Assembly: GCA_964019155.1 (NCBI GenBank)
Contig: OZ025244.1
Span: 35,135,929 to 35,199,928 of the forward strand
Length of the DNA stretch: 64,000 nucleotides
Source of the DNA: Osedax fenrisi
Lineage: Eukaryota > Annelida > Polychaeta > Sabellida > Siboglinidae
Direction of reading: 5' to 3'
Below are positions 1-13,476 of this stretch, one piece after another. Below the pieces are notes generated by a model. It worked only from the letters and a program-made list of their open reading frames with translations. It searched no databases and had not been told where the DNA came from. Position 1 is the first letter of the stretch. Every line of letters begins with the position of its first letter. A program made the position numbers and the translations under genes.

Positions 1-699
1 CAATTAAATATTTTATAATAAATTGGATTTATATAAATTAAATTTCAATTAATATTATTAGAAATTATTTTATTCTAATTCGAATATTTTACGTACACAT
101 GATATCGATATAGTTTTAGAATGACTGTTTAATTTCACGTAGAACCAATATATTATATATGTATAATAATATAATCCATCGATAAGTTATCCGTTATAGT
201 AACTGTACAATTAAAAATGTGTTAATAAATTGGATTTATTATTAAATTTCAATTTTTACTATTATAAATTATAAGGTACTGTAACATTCCTGCCAAATAT
301 AAACAGACATATCTATTAAGGGAGCCACAATCAATCCAGTACCACAAAACTATAGTATAATTGTAACATTCGAAACATCTCATGTATTCATGTTCATATA
401 TAAGATAATATGTATGTATAATAAATTTTAACAGTAAAATAAAAAAACTATAAATAAACAAATTTTATATTTACATTTTATAAATAATAGTTTAAAGAAT
501 AAAAAAAATTATATTACTGTTTTTAAATAATTTTATATTTTAATACTGTTTATAATATATATTTTTGAATTTATTATATATATATATTATATATTATAAA
601 CTATATATATATATAGAAATCTAAATAATGAGAATATGAGTTATAAATATTATTTAAATTAAAATAATGTGTAATATTCAATATTATATTAGTACTAAT

Positions 700-2692
700 G
701 GTTACGCATGGTTACGTTAGTGGTTACTAATGGTTACGTTACCTGTTACCTGTTACCTAATTGGTTTAGGCACTTCCATCAACTTCTTTATTGAAGTTTT
801 CGGACGTGCTTTCAATATATTATTGGGCAAAAAGGTATGTTTTGAGCTTTGATTTGAATGTTACAGTTGAGTCAATTGATCGGATATGGTGAGGTAGATC
901 ATTCCAGATTTTTGGAGCATGGATGGAGAAAGATTTATGTTGGGAAGATGTTAAATGTAATAGAACTGGAGTTTTTAATTTGAATTTGTTTATGTGTCTT
1001 TGTTCGTAAATAGTTGTGTTGGGAGTTAGTAAGTTGGCAAGATAGTCTGGTGTGTTATGATGTGTAGCTAAATGTATGGTGAGTGCAATTTTGTAAATTA
1101 TACGGGATTTTATTGGCAGCCAATGTATTTTGGTTCTCAAAGGGGATATATGTTGTCTGGAATATTTAGTTATGTTGAATATGAATCTGATGGCTGAATT
1201 CTGAAGACGTTGGAGTTTATTTATTATAGATTGTGAGGAGGCATAGAGACATGAATTACAGTAATCGAGGCGGGGAGAATGAGGGATGTAGCGAGGAGTT
1301 TTGCAGTATTAAAATTAATGAAGGGTCTTATTGTTCGTAAGTTGTGTAGTATGTAGTTAATTGACTGTGATAGTGATTTATTCTGGATGTTGAATTGTAG
1401 TGTTGGGTCGATTAATATACCAAGATTTTTTATTTTATTAGCATAAGAAATACTCAGATTGTTAATGGTAATTTGTGGTGGAATGAATATGGTGGTAGAT
1501 GTTTTAATATGCATTGATTCAGTTTTAAGACAGTTTAGTGATAATGAGTTGTTGGTGAGCCAGTTATGTATATCAGTAATGCAGTTGTTAAGTACATTTA
1601 TGTCGTTGTTAGGGTCTATCAATCTACAGTGTAACTGTATATCATCAGCATACGAGTGATAGTCTATAGTGGGGTATTTGTCAATAATTCTAAATAAGGG
1701 AAGTAGGTAGATATTGAATAGGAGTGGACCAAGGACCGATCCTTGAGGTACTCCATGAGTAACTTTACGAGGTTTAGAGATTAGTGAGTTTATACTAATT
1801 TGGTAAAAACGATCAGTTAGGTATGAGATGAACCAATCAAGTGCAGTACCAGAGATTCCGATAGAAGTTAGTCGATTTATAAGGATATTTTGGTCAAGAG
1901 TGTCGAAGGCAGCTGATAAATCAAGGAGAATGACCACTGAACCATGTGGTGATGCAGCAGATAGGTGAATGTGATTAAGGATATGTATCATTGCAGTTTC
2001 AGTACTTTTGTGCTTGGTATAGGCACTCTGATATGGGTTTAATATATGATTTTCATGGAGATACGAATTTAATTGACGAGCAACAACTCGTTCTAGGGTT
2101 TTGGAGAGCGTTGATAAGTTGGAGATTGGTCGGTAGTTGGAGAGGATTGATTTGTCAAGGTTTGGTTTTTTTATGATGGGTGTAACATATGCTGTTTTCA
2201 TGTAGATTGGAAAAATGCCTGAGGTAAGTGAGTTTTCTATTATTTCTTGGTAATAAGATGCTAGATAAATGTGGTACTTATTTAATATAGAATGAGGAAT
2301 TGGATCTAGTTCGGAAGATGTATTTACTGCACTGAGGAGTTTTTCAATAGTAGTAGTTGATGGTAATGTGAAGGAGGAAAGGGAATATAGAGGTAGATTA
2401 TATGGTTCATTGAGTGGTGTAGGGAGTGATTTAATTATATTCATGACTTTAGTATTGAAATATTGGTCAAATGTATCTATTAGCGTTGTTATGGGTTCAT
2501 TTGGTAGAACACGTAGTGATATTCTACCAAGTAGCTGGTTAGAAATGGAGAAAAGTTTCTTAGAATTAGTTGATGCTTCTTTTAATAGATTATTGTAGTA
2601 TGATTTCTTAGACTTCTTGAGTAGGGTTCTATATAGGCTACATTGTTTGATAAATATATTGTAATTATTGAGAGATTTAATTTTTTTATTTT
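700..2692 (-). mobile_element. CR1/L2-like non-LTR retrotransposon, 5'-truncated (unit A)
   Basis: The element runs on the minus strand and is flanked by an exact 8-bp target duplication GTACTAAT at 692-699 and 2693-2700. It carries the C-terminal half of ORF2: RT plus the C-terminal region. The endonuclease is absent, as in a 5'-truncated insertion. The 3' end (low coordinates, about 700-760) is not poly(A) but a run of short repeats built on GGTAAC/GTAACC, typical of the CR1/L2 group. The insertion predates the duplication because both units share it with the same boundaries. Confidence 0.88.
820..2692 (-). pseudogene. Reverse transcriptase ORF2 fragment, frameshifted (unit A)
   Basis: Translation is open from the 5' truncation at 2692. 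It shows the RT blocks in order: YRPISNLSTLSKTLERV (fingers), LLDLSAAFDTLDQ (palm motif A), SYLTDR, HGVPQGSVLGPLLFNIYL (motif B), YADDIQL (catalytic motif C) and the thumb motif KNLGILID. One missing base in a G run at about 1272-1275 breaks the frame. The 406-codon frame beginning at ATG 2444 then ends at 1224, while the C-terminal part (with HWLPIKSRIIYKIAL and ending LKTYLFAQ) continues in the other frame to the stop at 820. The identical break in unit B shows it died before the duplication. Confidence 0.85.
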
Positions 2693-2700
2693 GTACTAAT

Positions 2701-2856
2701 ACTTATGGTAAGGACTGTAGGCACAAGTCTCTATCGCTCGAAACAACAATCTGAATGAGAAACATGTATATAATATATACTATATATGGAATAATGCCTA
2801 TATAAAATTTATTTATAATCATTTATTTAATCACATCTATGATGTCATTGTATCAA

Positions 2857-2896
<40 letters not shown>

Positions 2897-4552
2897 AATA
2901 CACTAATCACATGTTACTATTATCCAATATATAACATTTACTATTTATGGAATTATATGATATACACATAATTTAATTACATTATATGGATACATGAGAT
3001 AAGAATTACCTCTCCACAATGGGGGGTAATGTTGGTTGTACCATTTCTATATAATAGTTTACCATGAATGTATGTACATGATAACACATGGTGACCATAC
3101 TGCATTGGCTAATATGTTTTGATAAGCTATATTGCAGCATGTTGGTGACAATGTGCACTATATTATATAATATCAGAATTTAGGTATAACCATTGTAAAC
3201 GAAGAAGCGTTAACATGTTTATTTATATATATAATCTCATATTCGTATGTGTATATATCATATATATTAATACAAATTATGTATACATATATTTTTATAA
3301 AGTCATTATTCCATATATACATATTTCTTATTCAGATTTTATTTTCGCGTGCACTAGAGTGTATTATTAATGTGCACGCCTCATGAACTTTGCTATTTAT
3401 AGTTATTTAATGTTTGTCTACTGTCTATTGTCCCCTTATATTGTATACATTTAATAATTATACTAATTTTAAATATTTGTATGGATATAGTAGTATGGCA
3501 CACCATTATTATAATATTATATTATTATAATAATTATATAAATGTATACAATCACTAATGCGGATGTTTACTGCGTAGATTCTTTTTAAATTCGCGAACT
3601 TTTGACCATAATCCATTTATAATATAAATTAGATACTAATATAGTATAAGAATATCTCATAATAAAATATCTAAATTTAATAACTAATCCATGCTATACT
3701 AATAACATTTTAAATTTGAAATTGTATTAAATTAATGATTCCTCACGAAAATCAACACGGATCATTTGTATTTGCTAATTGTGGTAGGTGTGTGAAGGCA
3801 TGGTAGTGCTATGTATGAGTGATATGTCGCGATGAATTACCTAATTGTAGATTATGTAATATCTATTAAATTAACATTAAATTTACTTATATTTCACATT
3901 ATAAATTATTTATATATATTTATTAAATATATACCATCGATAACCAATTTTCAATAGTTGATTAGAGTTAATTATATTTAATATATATTATGTAATTCCA
4001 TTGGCGCATAATTCGTCCAACGAACCGATTATATATATAATATATTTGTACCGGTTTTCATGCGTATATTAATTATTAATATGTTAATATCATATTAATA
4101 ACTAATAACTTGTTTATCAACTTGATATTGACATGGTCACAATATGGGCAGAATGTTTATATGTACGAAATTCGTATTACGAATACCTATTTATCTATAC
4201 TTAGTATAATAATTTAAAAATCATGATAAATTAGATATATATTATTTCTAGATATAGTGTTATTATATTCATTAAATAATGATTGTTTAAGTGTTAGCTT
4301 AATCCTCCTCAGATATTGATTGTACTCTTCAAAACATTTAAAAACTTGCAATATTTTATCTAGTGTATGCTAAATTAATATTGTTAATATATAATTATTA
4401 ACTGTATTCAGCGAATTGTCACTTTAGGAATAATTTGTTCTTGATAGCACTTCATAATTAGGTAATTTCATAGAATATAACAATACTATTATGTAATTCA
4501 CCAAGAAGTGACCTATTTACCTACGACATGTGTAGATTGCGGAATGTTAAAG
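2701..4552. other. AT-rich DNA upstream of RABIF copy A
   Basis: No gene recognised. It contains a (TA)n tract at about 2860-2893. Any RABIF promoter and 5' untranslated sequence should lie in its right part. The reading frame of RABIF exon 1 is open upstream to at least 4490, so an upstream coding exon cannot be excluded. The same stretch recurs at 19652-21502. Confidence 0.5.
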
Positions 4553-4933
4553 ATGAACGAACAGAAGGTCGCGTGTCCCAGATGCAAGTCGGTGATATTC
4601 AATACTAAAGTGGCTGTGTTTTGTCAAGAAGAGGTTAATATATACCTGATTCAGTGATGTTGTGTCCTTTGACCTAGTATAAAGCGACGCGCTATTTAAA
4701 AAAAAATATGTTCATAATTTTGTTACTACATATCCTATAGGTTAAAATAATCATATTAATAGGCATCATCATCATCATCATCCCTATCATCACACCACTT
4801 TATTTTATAAATAGCAAGTCTCTTTTGTCCATAAACCCTTTTATGTATGCTACATCCTAGTATTACTAGTAAAACTTATTATGTTAAACGATAATACCTT
4901 TTTATATTAATAGTCTATTTAATTTATATTCAT

Positions 4934-4966
<33 letters not shown>

Positions 4967-7451
4967 ATATATAATATATAAATGTATATAAATTTATATA
5001 TAAGATTATTTTAAAGATTGCCAATTTATACATTGATATTTAATATGTGCTTTATATTGACAACAATATAAACCAGTTACACTAGTTCAGCGATGAACTT
5101 GTAATTAATAAAATGTTCGGGAAAAATAATAAGATAAAATAATTATCAATTAAATTAAATTAATCAAATAATCATTAATTTGTATGTTTGGAACTATATA
5201 TTAATTATGATTTAATATAAGTTTGAATCGACCATATAAGTTTAGGTGAATTGACTTGTATTCCTTGAGAGTGTATCCGTTCTTACTGGGATTTCCGATG
5301 GAGTTATTATAAACTAGACTGTTGTTGTTGATTTATAGACAACAGTTTCATTAGGCAGATGTATGATATATATTGCATAATATATTTATAATTGTTCATG
5401 CGCAACTTATCTCAGAATCATTTAAGTCGCGCTCTAATGAAGTTGTATAACATTACGTATACGCGTAATACGTAAATACACGCGTACACCATCGATATAT
5501 AAAGAAAGTGGATAAGCAATTGACGCACGTAATGCATGTAAAAGATAGATACGTGAATGACACTTTTATCGATAAATTAACAAAATGGTATCAGTGATTT
5601 TGATTGGCTTTTCGTTGAAATAGATTAAAGTGACTTCTATCTATATCAATGGATTTAGATTATAAATATCAATAAAATAGTATGATATGATGTATTTTAA
5701 ATATATAATTTTATTTTTAGTATAGATAGTTCATTAAAAGTGGTAGTAATTATCAATATATTTATGTATAAATAAATATTATTATAAATAAAAAGTAGTG
5801 GGCCAGATAGTGGGTTTCGACCTCAGCGCCCGTAGCGGATAGTGACATACACTACATTCAATTGCTTATCCACTTTCTTTATATCAATGGCGTACACGTA
5901 TATAAATACATATATCATCAACATTATAACTTGTAATAATTTAGAGCAGTTCTAATATAATATAATATTTATATGTTTATATATAAACGGATGTTCCTCG
6001 ATTATTTACTATTGACATAATAGATGTATATCTAATACCTATTGGGTATAATATAGATATTTAGGTATATAATAATCATTTATTAGATGTTTTTTTTGTA
6101 TAATAAAAAAAATTTAATATTCACTTCTTATCTCTTCTAAATGGCTTTGAAATAAGATTTTACTCTTTTCTATTGTTAGCGCCAAGATTTTAGATAATTA
6201 CATAATAGGATCACTCAAATATTACTTTATATATGAATATCAGTAATCTCAAATGACATTTTTTAGTAATATCGGACTTATTAAATTAAGTTTATCTCAT
6301 AATTATTCAATTATTATTCGAATATTTATGATTTCATTATTAAATATTGATTCCAAATTTAATATATACATATATGTATATCAATAAAGACTATTGAGAA
6401 ATTAAATAAATTAAGAAAACTTTACTATCAAATTTATGTACAATACTTATAAAATAAACTAAATTTAATAATTCCTATGAAATAACCTGGTCTGAGATTA
6501 CTGGCTACCTTTATGAATCATAAATAATACATGTAGAAATGCGCATGTAGAAATTCCTGCCCTACATGAAGAAGAAGAGCGAGAAGCAAGAGCCCAATGA
6601 TAGGGAGACTGTAGAAGCTTGTCTTCGCGTGTACGACATGTTTCACTTCGAGAACATTGGCTTCTCCAAGCTGGTCGGCACACTCAAGTATCTGGTGTGC
6701 GCTGATTGTGAGGCCGGACCTCTAGGTTTACGTCATGCTCGAACGCACGCAGCGACAGCGGGTACCAGTCATACCGAAACAATCAAATCATAAGATATGT
6801 AACTATCATTATAAGTCAAATTGATTTGTTCGTATGAAATGACTAGTATTAGCTTTATCACTCCACACTAAATGTTTGTCATCGAACTCGTATTTCATTT
6901 AAATGCTATCTCTAATATAACTAAGTAAATAGTAACTTTAATTTATTCAAATTTAATACAATTATTATTTTAATGCACTGTTGTATAGGTTAACCTATAT
7001 GGTATACCGTTTGAGTGACTCATAGTGCATGGATATCACATGCTTCCCTCTTATAGGTTGCGGTTTTAATGATGTGCTGGTGACGGATCATTCAATCATA
7101 TTATTATATTTTAAAATACGTATTAATAACTGTTTAAGAGGAAATAATGATTTATCAGATGGTCACATAAGTTTACAGGGGAATCGATAAAACACCTGCC
7201 ATAGATTTTTGTATTAATAGCTACTTTTCATATACACTATGGGTGAATACAAATCATATGTTAGTGCACATTTGTATTAAATTCCCCTTAAGTTAACCAT
7301 CACAGTGATAACTTACTACGACCCAGCATTACCATACCAATCTATTCACTCAGGCTGGCACGATACGGAGAACTTGATTAAAACGGAAGACGGAACTGAA
7401 TCGCTGGCATTCTACATCTCTCTCGACCGAATTGAATACCTAGCTGAATAG
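4553..7451 (+). CDS. RABIF: RABIF/Mss4 Rab-binding zinc protein, three coding exons (unit A)
   Basis: Coding exons: 4553-4633, 6551-6725, 7354-7451, giving 117 residues (human RABIF has 123). Exon 1 holds the first zinc pair (VACPRC); exon 2 has FLPYMKKK, DMFHFENIGFSK and the second zinc pair in LVCADCEAGPLG; exon 3 continues GWHDTEN and ends YLAE. Phases agree: introns 1 and 2 are in phases 0 and 1. Donors are GTTAAT and GTTTAC; acceptors are CATGTAG and CACTCAG. The start at 4553 has A at -3; an in-frame ATG at 4544 would add three residues. Mss4 proteins bind and stabilise nucleotide-free Rab GTPases of the secretory pathway in the cytosol (family knowledge). The gene is convergent with SFT2D3. 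All four expected cysteines are present, so it should be functional. Confidence 0.92.
5470..5910. mobile_element. Short inverted-repeat element in RABIF intron 1 (unit A)
   Basis: Imperfect terminal inverted repeats of about 50 bp. The best part, AAAGAAAGTGGATAAGCAAT and its complement, lies at about 5501-5520 and 5861-5880; similarity continues outwards through GYGTACRCCATYGAT. No ORF. The outer ends and target duplication are unclear. Confidence 0.65.
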
Positions 7452-7843
7452 AATACACTGTCAATCATTTATATCAACATGCACAATAATCAATTGATTT
7501 ATTTATTAAAATACTTTACAATTTTGGAGTTTTATTTCTTTTTTGAAGTTCATATGGTGTTAATTAATAGTGTCTTATCTTGGTTACAATTATAGCATCA
7601 ATTTATATATACATCGTTCATATTAACATTAGATAATCATAAGTCATTCAATTATATTAGATCTATAAATATATATATTATTTTTAAATATTTATTACAA
7701 CAATTATTTAAATAATCAATATAATATAGTATACCTATATTTATTAAAATTAAATCTAAATATGTATAAAACCAATTTAATTAGTATATGATAAAATTAA
7801 TTAAATATAAAGATAAATAAATAACATTATTTTATATTAATAT

Positions 7844-8300
7844 CAAAGATTTTCCGAAGGAAAGATATAACACTTACGCGAAATCGTGTAATTCGAATTT
7901 GTATACAAAATACCCTGGTGCCACCTATAGCGGGTTACTTTTAGGAACTATGCGTTGTTTATAATGTAAATTCGTATTTAACTATACATTTTTAAAATGT
8001 TAAATAATATGCCTTAAATTAATATTTATATGATGAAAACTAAGTGTTCATTACTAATATATAACAAACAAATATGATATTTATGTTTTAAATGCTATAA
8101 GTATAGTAAATTTAGTAAGTAAAAGTTAATTTATATTGCATGTAATTTAATAGAGCAATGAAAACATTGTTGTATGCAAACAGAGCCGAACCTAAATCTA
8201 TTTCAGTGATTTAGATACTGCTGCTAGCAGCGGCTGGGGATATTACTAAATTACGTTGCATGCATAGGGAGTGTTATATCTTTGCTTCACAAAATCTTTG
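7844..8300. mobile_element. Non-autonomous CAAAGATTTTCC-family DNA element (unit A)
   Basis: 457 bp lying between RABIF and SFT2D3. Terminal inverted repeats are 31 bp (7844-7874 and 8270-8300) with a few mismatches, starting CAAAGATTTT and containing AAAGATATAACACT. It is flanked by an exact 7-bp duplication TTAATAT (7837-7843, 8301-8307). No transposase ORF. A relative with its own 7-bp duplication lies at 56316-56984. Confidence 0.8.
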
Positions 8301-9586
8301 TTAATATTGTAATTTATATTTATATATAATAAATGTTTGTATTAAATATGAAATGTTCTATTATAATTTAATATATTCATTAATCGAATAACAATATAAA
8401 TATGAGAAATATCATATTTTCTTAATATAGTTTTTTACTATCATTTCTGTATACACGTTATAATACCCCAACAATTAGTTTTCAAAATCTCATCATCTCT
8501 AAGGGAACAGATTGAGTTTTGTACTATAGAAGTTTATTTGATCAATACAATTACATAAATTCACATATATCAACCTATTATATTGTAATGCAATACAAAA
8601 TAAATATATATCTGATTATTTTAATTTTGCATTAGAAAATGTGCAATAAATCAGAAATATAAATGTTTAAAATTATTAGTGATATATTATCATGCTCTAC
8701 TAATTTGATGATTTAATTTAATAGTACATTTTATTTTAAATGTGTAAATAACAACTTTTGAATGTAATGTTAATTGCTAAATGAAGTGATATTGTTATAC
8801 TTCACAAAATAAAATACAACTAAAACTTAATTTATTCTATAATAATGTATTCCGTTATTTATATTGGCGTTAACAAACAATGTAATAGTAAATATTTAAT
8901 ATTAATTATACTAAAGTAATATGCCAGATATTGATTAAAATATATTTATTAGTATCATTGGAAATTTTATTAAATTTTATAACAAGTCTTAAGTTTTTAA
9001 TATTTTTATTTAAAAATAAATATGTAAAATATGCAAATACATTTGGTAAAAAATGTACATGGGATAGATATAAATTGTGCATTTAATTTATTTTATTATA
9101 ATAAATGTAATAATATTATATTGAATATAGATTATTCAAATTAAATTATATAGAAATATATTTGTTTTTAAGCATGTATTACTGAAAATAGAATACAGTC
9201 TATTTAATATATTTCTAGCAAACTGATGGAAATTAAGGGCATCCCAATGAAACTAGCTAGAAAATTACTTAATTGCAATTATATACCCCCTTTATACTAT
9301 ATATTTGATTAAATAAAATATCAATCAATCAATAATTATAAAAATATATTATTATAAATTGTTTATAATATTTTATTACAATTTGTAAATAATTTAAGAA
9401 CTCTAACAAAATAACCGATATAAAAGTCATATACCATATGTTTATATAATTAATAATAAGAGAAATATAATACATTGTGAATTACTCGTACATGAATAAC
9501 ATGTAATGAATAAATGCGTATGTAAAGATAGTGAATCACAGTGAAATCGATGAGGTAATCACGTAGTCTATAAATAGAACCGCGAC
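8301..9586. other. AT-rich spacer between convergent RABIF and SFT2D3 (unit A)
   Basis: No gene seen. On the minus strand it should hold the SFT2D3 3' untranslated region; a candidate AATAAA (TTTATT on the plus strand) lies near 9370, about 215 bp past the stop. The same spacer recurs at 25253-26538. Confidence 0.4.
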
Positions 9587-11001
9587 CTACATAGGTAAAG
9601 TTTTCTCTACAGTTTTACTGGCGGCCGAGAAGCAGATCTTCGTCAGAAACTTGATTCCGCTCTTCCCACCTGGAATATAACTCACAACATACCTATAATG
9701 TATGTGTAGGTGTATAGTGTTTTATGTGTAGTGTATGTGCATAGTATATGTAGGTGTATTGCATGTGTTAATTGTGTAATGTATCGGGTGGTAGGTTTGT
9801 AAAATGTTGAATACTTGATAGACTTTGAAGCCATCAATCCTTAATAATTATGGCTTGAAATCCACAAAAATATTAAAATCCTAAAATCTAGGACTTTGAA
9901 TCCTTCATATACAAAAATGTAAGGCTTCGAAGCCTTTGATTCCAAATCAATCCTTTACGTAATAGAAAACATTTTAATCATAAGTTCAGAGTTTAATATT
10001 AACTACACTGTAATGTAGAGAAATAGTTCATGGCATGTAATACCTATAGGTTACAATGGTGTATACATATAATTTAATTTCAATCGTTATAAAAAAATAA
10101 ATAATGTAAGTGTGTAATCACAATTATTATGTAATTAGCTAATATTTATTTATGTATAATGAAAGCTATTAGGTAGACACACTAACTGTAATAGAGTGAT
10201 TATTTGTAGTATGGCGAACAGCAGCGTAAATATAACACTTTTCATCTGTTGATTTAATACGATACATAGTATATAATGTGGTAATTCAGGTTATTTCAGA
10301 GCACTTACCCATAATGCAAAGTAGAGCGTAGCGAACAGAGTCACCACGTAACATGTAGTGAAGTAGATACGGTCTCGTGACAGTAGGTGTTTCATGTGAC
10401 TGTGCGGGCCCCACAGAAGAGAGAAACTAGGGATAGGGGGGCGATGATCTGATTAGCTACATCAGTATAAGGGAACTATTAAAATATCAGCAACTTTATA
10501 AAATAATTAAATCAATATTTTAAATATATATATTTATATTTTGACATACTAAATAATATAAAATCTGAGCCACTTAGTTCTGTGATAGAAATACACCTTA
10601 GGGGTATTAATGAGTTTATTAATAGGTGTAATGGGGTGGGGTTAATAAGTTTATTGATAAGTGTAAGGGGTGTGGCCTACCTCATCATGGTGAATACACT
10701 TCCCATAGAGAACAGACACACAAACTTACGAGACTTCAGTAGTAACACTGGAATGTAAACGCTCGACTGTGGGAGGGGGTATAATGATAATTAGATAGGC
10801 AGTCTATACAATTATAATGAGATGGGAGAAAGGTTTTACAATGATAATTATCATCTAATTATAATTAGATAAGCAGTCTATATAATGTACACTCTACAAT
10901 ATATGGTGAACAATTTACAATTATAATGATATAATAAGATAGGCTTACATTGTACACTACAATGTACGGTGTATAATGATATAATGGGAGAGGCTGTACA
11001 T

Positions 11002-12101
11002 TAGACCGGTTCGTTCGATTCAATTTTTAATCCTTCATATAAAATATAATACATATCTATATTTTAGTATAATATGTATTAACAATTTTTATAAAAAAAT
11101 AGTTACCTTTGGTCACGAAGCATTTAAAGTTTGAAATATAAATTATTATTTTAAGATAAAATGTATAATATGCCATGTATAATAGTAATGACGCCATCTT
11201 ATTATCTTTGATGTTTACAAATTTTTAAATTAATATTTAAAATTAATGATGTATTTGTATTATATTTAATGAATTAATATAATATATACCATTATTTATA
11301 TTTATTATTAATATAATATCTATATTTCATTTTCATATCTACAAATTACCAATATTAATGTCTCCTAAAACTCGAGAAAATACACCATTTTACAAAGTAT
11401 TTATTTCAAAATAATTCAAAAAAATAATTAATTTTTTAAAATTAATATATATAATTATACTTTACATGAATTTGAGTGATCTGATTGTATTGAATTGTAG
11501 ATATAAGTTAGATATAAATGTCCTTTATACAAATAAAATTAAAAAAATAAAAAAATATGTAAAATTATTTTGTATTTCATATTTCAAATAAAAATACAAA
11601 AAAATTTACAAATGATGTTAATTTTTTTTCTAAAAATAATTTTAAATTTTTTAATAATTAATTTGAATTGTATTATTATTATCTATAAATTATATATTTT
11701 AATTTTTTAAATTAAATTGTAATAATTTATTTATATTAAATTATACGATTTTTAGACATTTTTTTTTACTAAAATTATTTTATAAAATTTGGGCATCTAG
11801 ATTGTTATGAAAAATATTTTGTATTGTTTATACTACTTGTAATATATGTTTCTAGGATATATCCATAGTTGGCTTAAAAAAAATCATAAAATTTTATAAA
11901 AATTTAATAAAACTTATTTCTATATCTCCCCCATGTTAAATTTTATATGTATTCAATGTTAAAATTTAAAGGTCTCGTGACATAACAATATTTAAGATAT
12001 AGGTCTAAAATTTTAAACACTTATTTATCATAGCATACATAATTGTCATAGATGTGAAGGTTTATAAAATTACGAAAAAAAATTGAGTACGAACCGGTCT
12101 A
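11002..12101. mobile_element. hAT-type non-autonomous DNA element (unit A)
   Basis: 1,100 bp in SFT2D3 intron 2. The ends read TAGACCGGTTCGT and its complement, followed by A/T-rich arms. The flanks are an exact 8-bp duplication CTGTACAT (10994-11001 and 12102-12109), which fits the hAT target pattern nTnnnnAn. Very AT-rich inside, with no transposase ORF. Confidence 0.82.
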
Positions 12102-12585
12102 CTGTACATTATACACTGTACAATGATAATGAGATAGGCGAAGAGGCTGTACAAGATAATAAAACAAGTTTGAAATTTTACATTAATAATATATAGAGGA
12201 TGAGTAATTGTTAATATGTATAAGTGTTTAATGTGATTGTTAGGGAGGTTAGTAATGATTTAATATATATTTATATGTATAGATTTCCTATACAATACAC
12301 CTATTCTATTCAGAACCTATTCACTATTAATATTATATAATATTTAATATAGATATCTAATATTATCACAACTGGTACAGTAATGCACTTTAGTCCATAT
12401 ATAAACAACATAGCACAGAGAGAATACAGATGAAACGAAGCAAGATTATGTATAGTATTAAACATCATTATCTTAATGAGAGATTAATGATAAAGATAAA
12501 TATACCTCATTATAGACTTGATTATATAATGTGAACACAAACGTTGAGATATAAATGTATTATACATATACTTAATGCATGTGTT

Positions 12586-12775
12586 TTTAATGATGGTAAT
12601 GATGATACAGATACTGATGATGATAATGATGATGGTGATGATGGTGATGATTATGGTGATGGTAATGGTAATGATGATACAGATACTGATGATGATAATG
12701 ATGATGATGTTGATGATGATGATGACGACAATGATGATGATAGTGATGATGTTGATGATGATGGTGATGCTACAG
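12586..12775. repeat. GAT-rich imperfect microsatellite beside SFT2D3 exon 2 (unit A)
   Basis: About 190 bp of GATGAT/GATGGT repeats, with an internal larger duplication of GATACAGATACTGATGAT. It starts about 20 bp from the donor of exon 2, inside intron 2. Open frames across it (poly-Asp, poly-Met) are repeat artefacts. Confidence 0.9.
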
Positions 12776-13476
12776 ATTAAACAAGAATAGACTAACCAAT
12801 GTAAAACAAAACACCCCTAAACACAGACTTATTCCGAAGCCCATCAGTCTCTGTTTCTTCGTCTGTAGAATATCACACATATTAGTTACATTAGAAATCA
12901 TAATATAACTAATTTTTATTTATTTTAATATTTGAATAACTATCACATCATTAAAACTAATTTATTAAAATATTGGTATGTGTAATAGATTTTAAAATAT
13001 GATATTAATACTATTATAGGTGCCCTATATAATACGTTAAATCATTTTAGAAATCTTCTCTGTGGAGCAAATATCGATGAAACTGATACATATGAACCTG
13101 AAACTATATTTTAAGGAACATTAGACATTGTTACTGAAGTTCATACAAAAGAAGAATATCTAGCTGTAAAGAATTACTTAATCGATCGAAAATCTTTGGA
13201 CCCGATGGTATTGCACCCGAAGTAATTATATACTGTAACTTCGATGATATTATACTTAAACATGCAAACAGAGTACTAATTGATGGCAAAAAACCAACCC
13301 AATGGTCCTTTCGTAATATAATACCTATTCCCAAAGCTGGAAATTTAAATGAAGTTAATAAATTTAGAGGCATCGCTCTATCTACTGTCGCACTTAAAGT
13401 TACAAACAAAATGATTCTTAATGATCCTTAATAGAATTCAGCCATTCATTAAACCCTCTTCTTCGAAATAATCAAA

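Larger units (their letters stand above)
9587..12862 (-). pseudogene. SFT2D3: SFT2D3 exons 2-6 without exon 1 (unit A)
   Basis: Exons, 5' to 3' on the minus strand: 12797-12862, 10681-10766, 10309-10426, 10187-10245, 9587-9692. I saw no coding differences from the unit B copy and all splice sites are intact, but the unit ends inside intron 1. The start codon and the N-terminal 63 codons are therefore missing. Unless an unknown upstream exon supplies a start, it cannot make full-length protein. An internal ATG in exon 2 (in KKQRLMGFG) is in frame but would begin inside the first membrane segment. Confidence 0.88.

Noticed and set aside
249..461. 70-codon minus-strand frame (and copy at 17200-17412)
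   Set aside because: Composition is typical of A/T-rich noise; no motif or splice context. Its presence in both units only reflects the duplication.
1459..2598. Three plus-strand frames of 61-76 codons over the CR1/L2-like LINE (and copies in unit B)
   Set aside because: All lie antisense to RT coding sequence with clear motifs.
12544..12790. Overlapping poly-Asp and poly-Met open frames (and copies at 29496-29742)
   Set aside because: They are different frames of a GAT microsatellite inside an SFT2D3 intron, with no start context or conservation.
13131..13409. 92-codon minus-strand frame (and copy at 30083-30361)
   Set aside because: Antisense shadow of the RTE-like RT fragment on the plus strand.
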